Below are positions 43,821-53,883 of a stretch of 64,000 bases of DNA, in pieces. Numbering within the stretch: position 1 is the first letter of the stretch; each line of letters begins with the position of its first letter. Origin of the DNA: Psychrosphaera haliotis (GTDB taxonomy: Bacteria > Pseudomonadota > Gammaproteobacteria > Enterobacterales > Alteromonadaceae); the NCBI RefSeq assembly GCF_039523615.1, contig NZ_BAAAFQ010000001.1:496001-560000 (forward strand). Reading direction: 5' to 3'. Position numbers and translations under genes: made by a program. The notes beneath the pieces are model-generated. The model ran no database searches, was not told where the DNA came from, and saw only the letters and a program-made list of their open reading frames with translations.

Positions 43821-44931
43821 AACCGAAAATGAACGCCGACGCAGTTCTCTATTTTTTAGATTCCATATCGATTTGCCTTTATTGGCCGGTATTTTAACTC
43901 TAATGCTTATAAGCCTATTTGTGGTTTATAGTGCTGGTAGTCAAAATATGGATATGGTTGTAAGACAAATGGTTAGGATGGGTCTTGGTTTGTTTGTCAT
44001 GTTGCTGGTCGCCCAAATTTCACCTTTCACCTATCAAAAATGGGCCCCTCATATATTTGTCACTGGTATATTATTACTCGTTGCTGTTCTGTTGTTTGGC
44101 GATATGGGAAAAGGCGCTCAGCGCTGGTTGAACCTCGGTATAATAAAGTTTCAACCTTCTGAAATAATGAAACTGTCTTTACCTATGATGATGGCTTGGT
44201 TTTTAAGTAAATACACGTTACCGCCGTCCCTAAAGAATACCTTCTTAGGGTTTATCATTATTGCAACACCTACACTTCTGATAGCTAAACAGCCAGATTT
44301 AGGTACTTCATTACTAGTAGCAAGTAGCGGCTTTTTTGTTATGTTTTTAGCCGGTTTAAGCCTGAGAGTATTATTTGGTTTAGTTATTTCTGTTGGCGCA
44401 TTTTTACCAATCCTTTGGTTTTATTTAATGCATGGTTACCAAAAACAACGCGTACTTACCTTCTTAAATCCAGAAAGTGATCCGCTTGGCTCCGGTTACC
44501 ACATCATTCAATCAAAAATAGCCATTGGCTCTGGTGGCACCGAAGGTAAAGGCTGGCTGCAAGGCACACAATCACAATTAGAGTTTTTACCTGAGCGCCA
44601 TACTGACTTTATTTTTTCTGTTTTTAGTGAAGAGTTTGGTTTTGTAGGTGTTCTTTTGCTGTTATCTATATACGCCTTTATTATCGTTAGAGGTATGCAA
44701 ATAGCGTCGCGAGCGCAAGAAGCTTTCACCAAGTTATTAGCTGGCAGTTTAACGCTAACCTTTTTTGTCTATCTTTTTGTTAATATTGGTATGGTTTCGG
44801 GATTATTACCGGTTGTGGGTGTTCCTTTACCTTTGGTAAGTTACGGTGGAACATCAATAGTGACTTTAATGGCAAGCTTCGGTATTTTAATGGCTATTGG
44901 AACTAATAAACGACTATTGGCTAGTACTTAA
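43813..44931 (+). CDS. mrdB: Peptidoglycan glycosyltransferase RodA
   Basis: A 372-residue SEDS protein with about ten membrane helices that polymerises lipid II in partnership with PBP2. WLNLGIIKFQPSEIMKLSLP, LPERHTDFIFSVFSEEFGF and the C-terminal PLVSYGGTSIVTLM are the SEDS signatures; the essential Asp lies in the PERHTDFIF loop. Start is GTG 43813, with AGGAG 7 bases ahead inside mrdA. Confidence 0.97.
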   Translation: MAKTENERRRSSLFFRFHIDLPLLAGILTLMLISLFVVYSAGSQNMDMVVRQMVRMGLGLFVMLLVAQISPFTYQKWAPHIFVTGILLLVAVLLFGDMGKGAQRWLNLGIIKFQPSEIMKLSLPMMMAWFLSKYTLPPSLKNTFLGFIIIATPTLLIAKQPDLGTSLLVASSGFFVMFLAGLSLRVLFGLVISVGAFLPILWFYLMHGYQKQRVLTFLNPESDPLGSGYHIIQSKIAIGSGGTEGKGWLQGTQSQLEFLPERHTDFIFSVFSEEFGFVGVLLLLSIYAFIIVRGMQIASRAQEAFTKLLAGSLTLTFFVYLFVNIGMVSGLLPVVGVPLPLVSYGGTSIVTLMASFGILMAIGTNKRLLAST

Positions 44932-44932
44932 A

Positions 44933-45715
44933 ATGGACAAAAACAAATCATCAATTCTACTTACTGCGCTATGTATTGCTTTAATGCTTGTACAAGGCTG
45001 TGCACCTACAGGGCGTTATAAAGATAAGTATGATAGTGCGCCAGTTCGACCACCAACATTAACAGAACAACAAGACCCTCGAATAGTTCACGAGCCAGTA
45101 GGACGTGGCAACCTGCCATATAAAGTATTTGGTAAACATTACACACCAATGAAAGAACGTAGTCCTTTCTCACAAAAAGGCACTGCATCTTGGTACGGGA
45201 AAAAGTTTCATGGGCATCTAACATCAAACGGCGAAGTATATAATATGTTTGGTATGTCCGCTGCTCACAAAACACTGCCACTACCTAGCTATGTGCGAGT
45301 TACCAATTTAGCTAACAATAAATCAGCCATAGTGCGTGTAAACGACAGAGGCCCTTTCCACCAAGACCGAGTTATTGATCTCTCTTATGCGGCGGCGTTT
45401 AAAATTGGCGTATACGACACTGGCACTGCAAACGTTAACATTGAGTTAATTTTACCCGGAGAGGAACCTTTACCTACTGAGAGTAGTCTATATCAGGTTA
45501 CCCTAACCGGTTTCAAAAATAAATTGGAAGCTAATGAGTCGCTTAAAGGCTTAACGATAATGTTAAACCATGATGCAGCAGTACATGAAAAAGACGAACA
45601 ACATAAAGTTGTATTTGGTCCTTTTAAAAATAAAGTGCAAGCAACCGATTTAATTCAAAAAATAAAACAGTTTGGTTATCAATCTGTAAATCTAGAGAGT
45701 GTATTAGCGCCATAA
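44933..45715 (+). CDS. rlpA: Septal ring lytic transglycosylase RlpA lipoprotein
   Basis: A 260-residue outer membrane lipoprotein (lipobox VQGC, Cys about 23) with a double-psi beta barrel RlpA domain (GTASWYGKKFHGHLTSNGE, SAAHKTLPLPSYVRVTN, VRVNDRGPF) and a C-terminal SPOR domain (about 190-258). RlpA cleaves denuded glycans at the septum in Pseudomonas. The catalytic Glu-like and Asp (NDRGPF) residues are present. ATG 44933 begins 1 base after the rodA stop; an in-frame ATG further upstream lies inside rodA and is rejected. Confidence 0.95.
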   Translation: MDKNKSSILLTALCIALMLVQGCAPTGRYKDKYDSAPVRPPTLTEQQDPRIVHEPVGRGNLPYKVFGKHYTPMKERSPFSQKGTASWYGKKFHGHLTSNGEVYNMFGMSAAHKTLPLPSYVRVTNLANNKSAIVRVNDRGPFHQDRVIDLSYAAAFKIGVYDTGTANVNIELILPGEEPLPTESSLYQVTLTGFKNKLEANESLKGLTIMLNHDAAVHEKDEQHKVVFGPFKNKVQATDLIQKIKQFGYQSVNLESVLAP

Positions 45716-45794
45716 ACTGGACACGTAGCTTTGGTACATGGATAATACCGCTCTCAATTTTCTTTCTTTTAGCAAAAAACATGAATGGAACACA

Positions 45795-46949
45795 ATGAAT
45801 AAATTTTTACTCTCTCTGGTTAGTCTTTCGTCCCTAGCGTTTTCATATTTTGCAGAGGCAAAAGTACTAGTACCAAATCCACCTTCAGTGAATGCCAAAG
45901 CCTATATCTTAATGGACTTTGATACTGGAAAAGTATTAGCCGAAAAGAATGCGGATGAATTGCTGAACCCAGCTAGCTTAACAAAAATGATGACGAGCTA
46001 CGTCATTGGTAAAGAAGTTCAAAAAGGTAACATCGCACTAACAGATATGGTGACGGTGAGCCGTAATGCTTGGGCAAAAAACTTTCCTGAATCTTCAAAA
46101 ATGTTTATTGAAGTGGGTAAAGAAGTTTCTGTCGCTGATCTGAATAGAGGCATCATCATCCAGTCTGGTAATGACGCTTGTGTTGCAATGGCTGAACACA
46201 TTGCTGGTAGTGAAGAACAGTTTGCTCAACTTATGAATTTGTATGGTGCAGACATTGGGTTATCTGACTCAAACTTTGTAAACAGCCACGGTTTAACCGC
46301 TGAAGGTCACCTTTCAACGGCTCGTGACATGGCAAAAATTGGTATCGCTTTGATTAGAGATGTACCAGAAGAATATGCTATCTATAAAGAAAAAGACTTC
46401 ACTTACAACAATATTTCTCAAATAAACCGTAACAGCCTGTTATGGGACAAAAGCTTAAATGTTGATGGTATTAAAACCGGTCATACAGACGCTGCGGGTT
46501 ATTCTTTAGTTGCTTCAGCAATGGAAGGTGAGATGCGCTTGATTTCAGTGGTAATGGGCGCTGAAAGCCAACGTGGTCGTAAAGTAGAAAGCAAAAAGCT
46601 GTTAAATTACGGTTTCCGTTTCTTCGAAACATTAACGGCATATGAAGCGGGTACTGAGTTTGCAAAACAAAGAATCTACATGGGCGATAAAGATCAAGTT
46701 CGTTTAGGTATAAATCAAAGTACACCTTTAACTATACCTCGTGGCTACCGTGAAAAACTAAAAGCGTCTTTCACCCTTGATAAACCATTAGAAGCCCCTA
46801 TTAACAAGGGCGAAGTGGTTGGAACGTTAACAATCAAAATCGAAGACGATGTAGTTACTACTTACCCTCTTGTTGCACTTGACCAAGTCAATGAAGGTGG
46901 TTTGTTTAAGAAGGTAACTGATTACTTTAAAAAGAAATTTGAACTATAA
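45795..46949 (+). CDS. dacA: D-alanyl-D-alanine carboxypeptidase DacA (PBP5/6)
   Basis: A 384-residue periplasmic enzyme that trims the terminal D-Ala of pentapeptides. Signal peptide ends about residue 22 (FAEA-K). Ser61 and Lys64 (SLTK), SGN (124-126) and Lys227-Thr-Gly form the active site; a beta-rich domain follows (about 285-370), and the C-terminal LFKKVTDYFKKKF is the amphipathic membrane anchor. ATG 45795 is favoured by the signal peptide; an in-frame ATG at 45738 adds 19 residues without support. Confidence 0.96.
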   Translation: MNKFLLSLVSLSSLAFSYFAEAKVLVPNPPSVNAKAYILMDFDTGKVLAEKNADELLNPASLTKMMTSYVIGKEVQKGNIALTDMVTVSRNAWAKNFPESSKMFIEVGKEVSVADLNRGIIIQSGNDACVAMAEHIAGSEEQFAQLMNLYGADIGLSDSNFVNSHGLTAEGHLSTARDMAKIGIALIRDVPEEYAIYKEKDFTYNNISQINRNSLLWDKSLNVDGIKTGHTDAAGYSLVASAMEGEMRLISVVMGAESQRGRKVESKKLLNYGFRFFETLTAYEAGTEFAKQRIYMGDKDQVRLGINQSTPLTIPRGYREKLKASFTLDKPLEAPINKGEVVGTLTIKIEDDVVTTYPLVALDQVNEGGLFKKVTDYFKKKFEL

Positions 46950-46999
46950 AGTAAATTACGAGTAATGAGTCTAGGGAAGGCTTTTAAAAGGTATAAAAG

Positions 47000-47272
47000 A
47001 TGACAGTTAAAGACACTAAATTTGATGAACTATTAGACTTCCCTTGCCACCAAACTTTTAAAGTTATGGGTGTGGCGCATGAAGAGCTGACAATTAAAAT
47101 TGTAGAAGTATTACAAGACGTAGCGCCTGGCGACTTTTCTCCAAAAGAAAAGCCTAGCAGCAAAGGTAAATACAAGTCAGTTTCAATAAGTGTAAAAGTG
47201 ACAAGTAAAGAACACATGGAACTGGTTTATAACCGATTAGGTGCCATCGACCTCGTTCGTGTTGTTCTGTAG
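47000..47272 (+). CDS. ybeD: YbeD family protein (DUF493)
   Basis: A 90-residue ferredoxin-like protein (FDELLDFPCHQTFKVMGVAH, ends YNRLGAIDLVRVVL) of the YbeD family, invariably between dacA and lipB. A regulatory role in lipoate or allosteric control has been suggested from its ACT-like fold; the function is not established. It lies 15 bases upstream of lipB. Confidence 0.94.
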   Translation: MTVKDTKFDELLDFPCHQTFKVMGVAHEELTIKIVEVLQDVAPGDFSPKEKPSSKGKYKSVSISVKVTSKEHMELVYNRLGAIDLVRVVL

Positions 47273-47286
47273 ATTACGGTTATTGA

Positions 47287-47970
47287 ATGTCAGATATAAA
47301 TAATAATATAGTCATCAGAAACATTGATACTGGAGACTACCAAGATATTTGGCAGTCAATGCAGTTGTTTACCGATACCCGTGACGAAAACGTTACGGAT
47401 GAACTTTGGGTGGTTGAGCACAATCCAGTGTTTACTCAAGGTCAAGCAGGTAAAGAAGAGCACTTACTAGATACCGGTGACATTCCCGTAGTTAAAGTTG
47501 ATAGAGGTGGGCAAGTTACCTATCACGGCCCTGGCCAGTTGGTAGTTTATTTGCTCATTAATCTACGAAGAAAAAAAATAGGCGTTCGAGACCTAGTGAC
47601 ATTAATCGAAAATGCGATTGTGGACATGCTAAAAAGTTTTGAAATTAGTGCCTATGCTAAAAAAGACGCACCTGGTGTGTATGTAGATGAGAAAAAAGTC
47701 GCATCACTTGGATTAAGAGTACGTAAAGGTTGTAGTTTTCATGGATTAGCGTTGAACGTTGACATGGACCTAGAACCTTTTTTGCGAATTAATCCGTGTG
47801 GTTATGCCGGCTTAGAAATGGTGCAAACCAGCCAAATAAATGGTCCAAAAACTATTCAAGAAGCAGCCAAACCGCTAACCGAATTGTTAGCTTCTGCCCT
47901 TGGCGCCTCTAACATTGACTATCAGCAAGGGTTACCAAACCTAGCGCTGACAGAAAAGAGAGCTGTATGA
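47287..47970 (+). CDS. lipB: Octanoyl-ACP:protein N-octanoyltransferase
   Basis: A 227-residue enzyme that moves octanoate from ACP to lipoyl domains. RGGQVTYHGPGQ (73-84), the lysine in KKVASLGLRV (Lys137) and the acyl-thioester Cys171 in NPCGYAGLEM are intact. Its end overlaps the lipA start by four bases (ATGA). Confidence 0.97.
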   Translation: MSDINNNIVIRNIDTGDYQDIWQSMQLFTDTRDENVTDELWVVEHNPVFTQGQAGKEEHLLDTGDIPVVKVDRGGQVTYHGPGQLVVYLLINLRRKKIGVRDLVTLIENAIVDMLKSFEISAYAKKDAPGVYVDEKKVASLGLRVRKGCSFHGLALNVDMDLEPFLRINPCGYAGLEMVQTSQINGPKTIQEAAKPLTELLASALGASNIDYQQGLPNLALTEKRAV

Positions 47971-48938
47971 CAACCGTTAAAACTTCTAAATTAGCCGCTG
48001 GCGTAAAATTACGTGACGCGGAAAAAATGGCCTTAATTCCCGTTAAAATCATGCCTTCTGAGCGTGATACTATGCTTAGAAAGCCAGATTGGTTAAAAAT
48101 TCGCTTACCAAAATCAAGTGAAAAAATCGACAACATCAAAAAGGCGATGCGCAGTCAGGGTTTAAGCTCAGTATGTGAAGAAGCATCCTGCCCTAACCTA
48201 CCTGAATGTTTTAATCACGGCACAGCAACATTTATGATTTTAGGCGATATTTGTACACGCCGTTGTCCGTTTTGTGATGTTGCTCACGGTCGACCTTTAC
48301 CACCAAGTGCACAAGAACCTGAAAAACTAGCTCTAACCATTAAGGAAATGGGCTTAACCTACGTTGTTATTACCTCTGTTGACAGAGACGATCTTCGTGA
48401 CGGTGGTGCTCAACACTTCGCTGATTGTGTTAAAGCAATTCGAGCGCACAACCCTGGAATTAAAGTAGAAATTTTGGTTCCTGACTTCCGTGGTCGTATG
48501 GATAAAGCACTTGAGATTTTATCTACTGCACCGCCAGATGTGTTCAACCACAATTTAGAAACTGCACCACGCCTTTATCGCTTAGCTCGACCTGGTGCTA
48601 ACTACAAATGGTCACTAGACTTACTTAAACGTTTTAAAGAAATGCACCCTGAAGTTGATACCAAATCAGGCTTGATGGTTGGCTTAGGTGAGACAAACGA
48701 AGAGATTGTTGAAGTTCTTAGAGACCTAAGAGAACACAACGTAGATATGCTGACTATTGGTCAATACCTACAACCAAGCAAACACCATTTGCCGGTTGAA
48801 CGATATGTACCGCCAGCTGAGTTTGACATCTTTAAACAAGAAGCTGATGACTTAGGCTTTAAGCACGCAGCATCAGGTCCATTTGTTCGTTCAAGCTATC
48901 ACGCTGATAAACAAGCCGCTGGAGAGGAAGTTAAGTAA
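47967..48938 (+). CDS. lipA: Lipoyl synthase
   Basis: A 323-residue radical SAM enzyme that inserts two sulfurs into octanoyl chains. The auxiliary cluster Cys70, Cys75, Cys81 and the radical SAM cluster Cys96, Cys100, Cys103 (CTRRCPFC) are all present, as is the C-terminal RSSYHAD box whose Ser binds the auxiliary cluster. It shares ATGA with lipB. Confidence 0.98.
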   Translation: MTTVKTSKLAAGVKLRDAEKMALIPVKIMPSERDTMLRKPDWLKIRLPKSSEKIDNIKKAMRSQGLSSVCEEASCPNLPECFNHGTATFMILGDICTRRCPFCDVAHGRPLPPSAQEPEKLALTIKEMGLTYVVITSVDRDDLRDGGAQHFADCVKAIRAHNPGIKVEILVPDFRGRMDKALEILSTAPPDVFNHNLETAPRLYRLARPGANYKWSLDLLKRFKEMHPEVDTKSGLMVGLGETNEEIVEVLRDLREHNVDMLTIGQYLQPSKHHLPVERYVPPAEFDIFKQEADDLGFKHAASGPFVRSSYHADKQAAGEEVK

Positions 48939-48939
48939 C

Positions 48940-49875
48940 ATGACTGAGCAAAGTTATTCAATTGGCACACCAGGAAAAAAATGGGGTGATGCAGAAAAGC
49001 ATCAATGGCTGGCAAAACAGTTGGTGAAACGTTCTTATCAAGAACAAGTCGTCGCTAAACTGGCAAATTTGTCAACGCAATTTGAAACGCAGGAATATGG
49101 CTATTTAAAATATGCTGACCTTCCTGTTGTTAAAGATGCCGATAACTACCCATTATTTATTATCAAAAGTGTGAATTGGAATGATGAGCTCCCTACTGTA
49201 TTGATTACAGGCGGTGTCCACGGCTATGAAACCAGCGGTGTTCAAGGCGCGTTAAGATTTGCCTTAGAACATGCAGGTAGTTATGGAAATAAGTTTAACT
49301 TTGTTATTGCGCCGTGTGTAAGCCCTTGGGGTTACGAAACAATTAATCGTTGGAACCCGCTTGCAGTGGATCCAAACCGTAGTTTTTTTGAAGGTTCAAA
49401 AGCGCAAGAAGCCACTTTGTTGATGCAATATCTAAAGCACAATGAAATTAAGCCTATTTGCCACATTGACCTGCATGAAACCACAGATACGGATAACTCA
49501 GAGTTTCGTCCGGCGTTGGCCTCTCGAGATGCAATTGAGCAAAAGAATTGGAATATTCCAGATGGTTTTTATCTTGTTGCTGATTCGCAAAACCCACAAG
49601 TAGAATTCCAGTCGGCCATTATTGAGTCAGTTAAAAAAGTAACTCATATAGCTCCAGCTGATGAAAATGATTGCTTAATTGGCGCACCACTTCAGCAGTT
49701 TGGCGTTATTGAATATGATGCTAGACCACTTGGGTTATGCATGGGTATGACAGATGCCGAATACAAAACAACAACGGAAGTTTATCCAGACAGCCCACTT
49801 GTTGATGATGAAAACTGCATAATGGCGCAAGTTGCTGTTATAACGGGCGCTTTGAATCACTTATTGTCACGTTAG
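48940..49875 (+). CDS. M14 family zinc carboxypeptidase-like protein
   Basis: A 311-residue cytosolic protein (no signal). Zinc ligands are His94 and Glu97 in GGVHGYETSG and probably His179 in HIDLHETTD; NRWNPLAVDPNRSF resembles the M14 N-R substrate-binding loop. The family of single-domain M14 proteins includes aspartoacylase-like and peptidoglycan-like peptidases; the substrate is unknown. ATG 48940 starts 1 base after lipA with GGAGAGGAAG ahead of it, so it is probably part of that transcript. Confidence 0.88.
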   Translation: MTEQSYSIGTPGKKWGDAEKHQWLAKQLVKRSYQEQVVAKLANLSTQFETQEYGYLKYADLPVVKDADNYPLFIIKSVNWNDELPTVLITGGVHGYETSGVQGALRFALEHAGSYGNKFNFVIAPCVSPWGYETINRWNPLAVDPNRSFFEGSKAQEATLLMQYLKHNEIKPICHIDLHETTDTDNSEFRPALASRDAIEQKNWNIPDGFYLVADSQNPQVEFQSAIIESVKKVTHIAPADENDCLIGAPLQQFGVIEYDARPLGLCMGMTDAEYKTTTEVYPDSPLVDDENCIMAQVAVITGALNHLLSR

Positions 49876-49915
49876 CTTTGTAAGCTGGTAACTTGATCGA
49901 GTTAACCTTACAAAT

Positions 49916-49944
49916 AAAAAAGGTCTGCATAAGCAGACCTTTTT
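49916..49944. terminator. Bidirectional terminator between the M14 gene and maeA
   Basis: AGGTCTGC (49921-49928) pairs with GCAGACCT (49933-49940), with A-run and T-run on the two sides. Confidence 0.88.
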
Positions 49945-49964
49945 GTTATCTAAAAACCAATTCT

Positions 49965-51659
49965 TTATGCGCTAACACGCTTATAAGGACGATATTCTGG
50001 AGTCCAGAAATTCTTTTCAATTCGGTTTTGTATCTCTTCGTCAGTAATCGAAAGTGCATGACCTTGTTCAATTGCTACCTTAGCAACGTTAAACGCAATT
50101 TCCTTACTTAACCTCGGTAAGTCCACTAGATCAGGTAATAACGCACCTTCACCTTTATTAACTAACGGTGAGTTTTGAGCCAATGTTTCGCTGGATGCCA
50201 TGATCATTTCGTCAGATATAATCTTAGCACCAACCGCAAGTACACCAAGACCAATACCAGGGAAGATATAGGCATTATTACATTGAGCAATTTCAAAGGA
50301 TTTACCTTCAAACTCAATCACATCAAATGGGCTACCGGTGGCTAGAATTGCATTACCGTCTGTCCAACTAATTACATCTTTAGGATGCGCTTCTATTTGT
50401 TTAATTGGATTACTAAGTGGGAAGATAATTGGTTGATTATCATTGCTGTACATGGTTTTAATCGCTTGCTCAGAAAACAGGCCCGGCACTCCAGATACAC
50501 CTATTAGAATGCCTGGTTTTGCATTTTCCATTACTTCTACAAGTGATGGATATTGACCTTCAATTTCCCAGCTTTCATAGTCACGAGACTCTTGTGCTAA
50601 CGCTTGTTGGAAGTCACGTAAATCATTCATGCCGTTTGTCACTAAGCCAAAACGGTCAATCATAAAGACTTTCTTACGTGCCTCTGCGTCTGTAAGCCCT
50701 TCTGCCACCATTTGCATAATAACTTGCTCAGCAATACCACAACCTGCTGAACCAGCACCAACAAAGGTAACATTCTGTTCAGACAGTTTTTTGTCTTTTT
50801 TACGACAGGCCGCTAATAAAGTTCCAACAGTCACCGCCGCAGTGCCTTGAATATCATCGTTAAAGCAGCAAACTTGGTTTCTGTATCGTTTTAATAATGG
50901 CATTGCATTAGGTTGAGCAAAGTCTTCAAACTGAATCATTACGCCCGGCCAGCGTTTTTGAGCTGCGGTAATGAACTTATCAACAAAAGCATCATATTCG
51001 TATTGGCTAACACGTTTATGTCGCTCGCCCATATACATAGGATCGTTAAGTAACTTAGGGTTGTTAGTACCTACATCAAGCGTAATAGGCATAGTATACG
51101 CTGGGCTAATACCACCGCAGGCGGTATACAAAGAAAGCTTACCAATCGGAATACCCATACCGCCAATACCTTGGTCACCTAAACCTAGTATCCTTTCGCC
51201 ATCGGTCACCACAATTACTTTTACTTTTTGCTTAGTCGCATTTCGTAAAATATCGTCCATTTGGTCACGTTCTGTGTAGGAAATAAACAAGCCGCGGTTA
51301 CTACGATATATATCAGAAAACTTCTCACATGCATCACCGACAGTAGGTGTGTAAATGATTGGCATCATTTCGGCGATATGTTGATTAACCAACTTAAAAA
51401 ACAAGGTTTCGTTGCTGTCTTGAATTGCACGCAAGTAAATATGTTTATTAATCGGTTCTTGGAAACTTGAGTACTGTAAATAAGCTCGTTCTACCTGCTC
51501 TTCTATAGATTCATATCGAGGTGGTAACAGCCCCATTAGGTTAAAGTTGGTACGTTCTAATTTAGAAAATGCAGTGCCTTTATTTAGAAGTGGCGTTTCA
51601 ATTAATGCAGGGCCTGCATAATGAATGTATAACGGACTTTTTTCAGCTTTTTGGTTCAT
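49965..51659 (-). CDS. maeA: NAD-dependent malic enzyme
   Basis: A 564-residue enzyme that decarboxylates malate to pyruvate with NAD. YTPTVGDACEKFSDIYR is the malic signature, DGERILGLGDQGIGGMGI binds substrate, FVGAGSAGCGIAEQ binds NAD, and the catalytic Tyr/Lys lie in the first and in the DLGTNNPKLL-type block. Length is that of the MaeA class. ATG 51659 follows GGGATCT; upstream residues to 51728 are not conserved. Isolated gene. Confidence 0.96.
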   Translation of the reverse strand: MNQKAEKSPLYIHYAGPALIETPLLNKGTAFSKLERTNFNLMGLLPPRYESIEEQVERAYLQYSSFQEPINKHIYLRAIQDSNETLFFKLVNQHIAEMMPIIYTPTVGDACEKFSDIYRSNRGLFISYTERDQMDDILRNATKQKVKVIVVTDGERILGLGDQGIGGMGIPIGKLSLYTACGGISPAYTMPITLDVGTNNPKLLNDPMYMGERHKRVSQYEYDAFVDKFITAAQKRWPGVMIQFEDFAQPNAMPLLKRYRNQVCCFNDDIQGTAAVTVGTLLAACRKKDKKLSEQNVTFVGAGSAGCGIAEQVIMQMVAEGLTDAEARKKVFMIDRFGLVTNGMNDLRDFQQALAQESRDYESWEIEGQYPSLVEVMENAKPGILIGVSGVPGLFSEQAIKTMYSNDNQPIIFPLSNPIKQIEAHPKDVISWTDGNAILATGSPFDVIEFEGKSFEIAQCNNAYIFPGIGLGVLAVGAKIISDEMIMASSETLAQNSPLVNKGEGALLPDLVDLPRLSKEIAFNVAKVAIEQGHALSITDEEIQNRIEKNFWTPEYRPYKRVSA

Positions 51660-51818
51660 ATAGATCCCGAAAGAATGTGGGTCGGATGTTTTTGATTTAC
51701 ACCATAATTTACATGCAATTATAGTCAATTGTTAAAGCATAGTAGAGGATTAAGTAAAAGTTAAGGCACTGGTAATACCTGTTAAATCAACTTTTTAACT
51801 AAATATGGGTGTGTTTTA

Positions 51819-51848
51819 GGCTAAAGCGCGGAAAAACCGCACTTTGCC
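51819..51848. other. GC-rich hairpin between the amylase gene and maeA
   Basis: GGCTAAAGCGCGG (51819-51831) can pair with CCGCACTTTGCC (51837-51848) around an A5 loop with one bulge and one G-U. It lies 18 bases beyond the amylase stop codon. It has no T-run, so it may slow transcription or protect a 3' end, not act as a classic terminator. Confidence 0.45.
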
Positions 51849-51866
51849 TATTATTAATAGTGCTAA

Positions 51867-53705
51867 TTATTTGCTTTTAAAAATAACAAAACTTAGCGGA
51901 GCAAGTTCAAATTGATTTTCAGTGACTTTTGCTTCACCTAATACAAATTCAACATCGCCTGCCTTATTGTGTTTATATACCTTGCTTGTTGTTGACGAGT
52001 TATACACGACAACATATTTAGGCTGTCCTGCAATTTCACGTGAAAGCGCTAAAACACCAGGCTCAGCATTGTGCTCAATAACTTCCTGCTTACCTTTTCT
52101 TAGCACTTCATGCTGATGGTAAACCGCAGCATACTCAGCTAAAGACTGGTAAATAGGATGCGTTACATCAAAGTTATCATCTGCTGTTGTTTTATTTGTG
52201 CCATATAAGTTGTTGTCATTATAATCAGGTGTTAATGACGGCATCATGTCTTCACGAGCACCGCGATCGCCACCATCACCCGTAAATCCTTGCTCATCTC
52301 CGTAATATAGAACGGGAATGCCTCTAGCAAAATACATAAGAGAATTTGATAGTAAGAAACGTTTAATTTTTTCTTCTTCTGACGCCTCTGGCAACGACTG
52401 ATCAAGCGTATAAGCAAGACGGCCAACATCGTGGTTACTAACAAAATTCATTAGATAGTCAGCGGAGCTGTTGTGGTCGTTGTAAAGGTGATCGTTGCTA
52501 AATAGATCTTGTAAATTATCTGTGCCTTTATCATAAGCAAATACGTCTTTTGTACGATACTGGAACGCGAAGTCTAGTACCGATGGAATATCGCCTTCCG
52601 TTGTAAACTTACTCAACTCTTTTGGATCGCCAGAATAAACTTCACCAAAAACAAAAAACTTAGGAATGCCTAACGATTTTGCATGCTCGATAATGGCCGG
52701 AGTAAATTGTTGCCAAAATTCCATATTAACGTGTTTAACGGTATCGATACGGAAGCCGTCTGGTTTAAATTCAGTGATTAAGTTATTAAAGATATCCGTC
52801 ATGCCTTTTACAACTTCTGGGTTATCAGTATCTACGTCATCTAGTCCCATGAAGTCACCATAAACTGAGTTCTCGCCCTGCCAGGTACTATCACCTTGAT
52901 TATGATAAAACTTAGGATCGTTTAACCAAGCGGGTGTTTTTAAGTCCTCATGCCCTTTGGGAATAAACGGTGTGTAACCTTTTCCCGCAGCTTTATCGGC
53001 TAAGCTAATGTACTCACACAACTGTGAAGAGGTACTAAACTGAGGTTTGTTTTCGCCATGGCACTCTTCATATTTAATAACGTCGGCCGTGTGGTTAGTA
53101 ATGATGTCAAAAAACACTTTCATATTTTTAGCGTGCGCAGCGTCTATAAACTCTTTTAAATCGGCATTCGTCCCTAAGTGAGGGTCAATTTCTGTGAAAT
53201 CTAGTGGCCAATAGCCGTGGTAACCAGACGAATCCCCTTGCACCGCTTGGTTTCTTAAAATAGGTGTTAACCAAATAGCAGATATGCCTAAACCTTTTAG
53301 ATAATCTAAACGTTTTGTGAGGCCTTTAATGTCGCCGCCATGGTAATGACCATTACTTGTTTTATCAAAACCACCAGCACTTTCAGCGATTGTTTTAGAA
53401 CCGTTATCATTGGACATATCGCCATTATCAAATCGGTCTGGCATAACAAAATAAAACACGTCGTCACGAACATCACGAGTTAGGTAGTGTTCGCTAAATT
53501 CACCATTAAACTGAATATTTTCCGACTGCTGTGCGTTATCGCTATCTGAGTTTTTAATTTGTACCGAACTGACACTTTTAGCCGCTGTGCTTTTTGTACT
53601 TTCATTAGCTGAGTCATTTGGATTATTACAACCTGTGATAACTAAACTCGCAAGAAGAGATAAGGAGATCACTGACGATTTACTGAAGCGCTGCTTTATT
53701 TTCAT
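51867..53705 (-). CDS. Alpha-amylase family (GH13) lipoprotein
   Basis: A 612-residue secreted enzyme with lipobox VITGC (Cys26), then a Ser/Asp-rich linker. The catalytic TIM barrel starts about residue 80 (DVFYFVMPDRF) with regions I (IITNHT), II (GFRIDTVKH, nucleophile Asp321), III (VFGEV, acid/base Glu355) and IV (VSNHD, Asp426); the C-terminal beta domain closes the protein. It should cut alpha-1,4-glucans on the cell surface or in the periplasm. No transporter or regulator of maltodextrin use sits beside it. The extra 'TPAWLNDPKFYHNQG' insert resembles that of secreted bacterial amylases. Confidence 0.92.
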   Translation of the reverse strand: MKIKQRFSKSSVISLSLLASLVITGCNNPNDSANESTKSTAAKSVSSVQIKNSDSDNAQQSENIQFNGEFSEHYLTRDVRDDVFYFVMPDRFDNGDMSNDNGSKTIAESAGGFDKTSNGHYHGGDIKGLTKRLDYLKGLGISAIWLTPILRNQAVQGDSSGYHGYWPLDFTEIDPHLGTNADLKEFIDAAHAKNMKVFFDIITNHTADVIKYEECHGENKPQFSTSSQLCEYISLADKAAGKGYTPFIPKGHEDLKTPAWLNDPKFYHNQGDSTWQGENSVYGDFMGLDDVDTDNPEVVKGMTDIFNNLITEFKPDGFRIDTVKHVNMEFWQQFTPAIIEHAKSLGIPKFFVFGEVYSGDPKELSKFTTEGDIPSVLDFAFQYRTKDVFAYDKGTDNLQDLFSNDHLYNDHNSSADYLMNFVSNHDVGRLAYTLDQSLPEASEEEKIKRFLLSNSLMYFARGIPVLYYGDEQGFTGDGGDRGAREDMMPSLTPDYNDNNLYGTNKTTADDNFDVTHPIYQSLAEYAAVYHQHEVLRKGKQEVIEHNAEPGVLALSREIAGQPKYVVVYNSSTTSKVYKHNKAGDVEFVLGEAKVTENQFELAPLSFVIFKSK

Positions 53706-53883
53706 TATTATTGAGTTCCGAATTAAGTTCCGACAATCTAAATATTAGATATAACATAACGAATCGAAGGCCTTATGAAAATTAAAAACGTAACCACACT
53801 GCATGACTACGTATGTAATTCTTTGTTATTGGCGCCACGTAAGGTTAAATTGCGCTAATTGAACATAAATTCATTATGGATAG

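Noticed and set aside
51819..51848. Hairpin as a classical terminator of the amylase gene
   Set aside because: No T-run on either strand; listed only as a hairpin of unknown role.
53801..53820. TACGTA palindrome in the amylase/hisF gap as a maltose regulator operator
   Set aside because: Symmetry extends over only six bases; flanks do not match, so it is likely chance.
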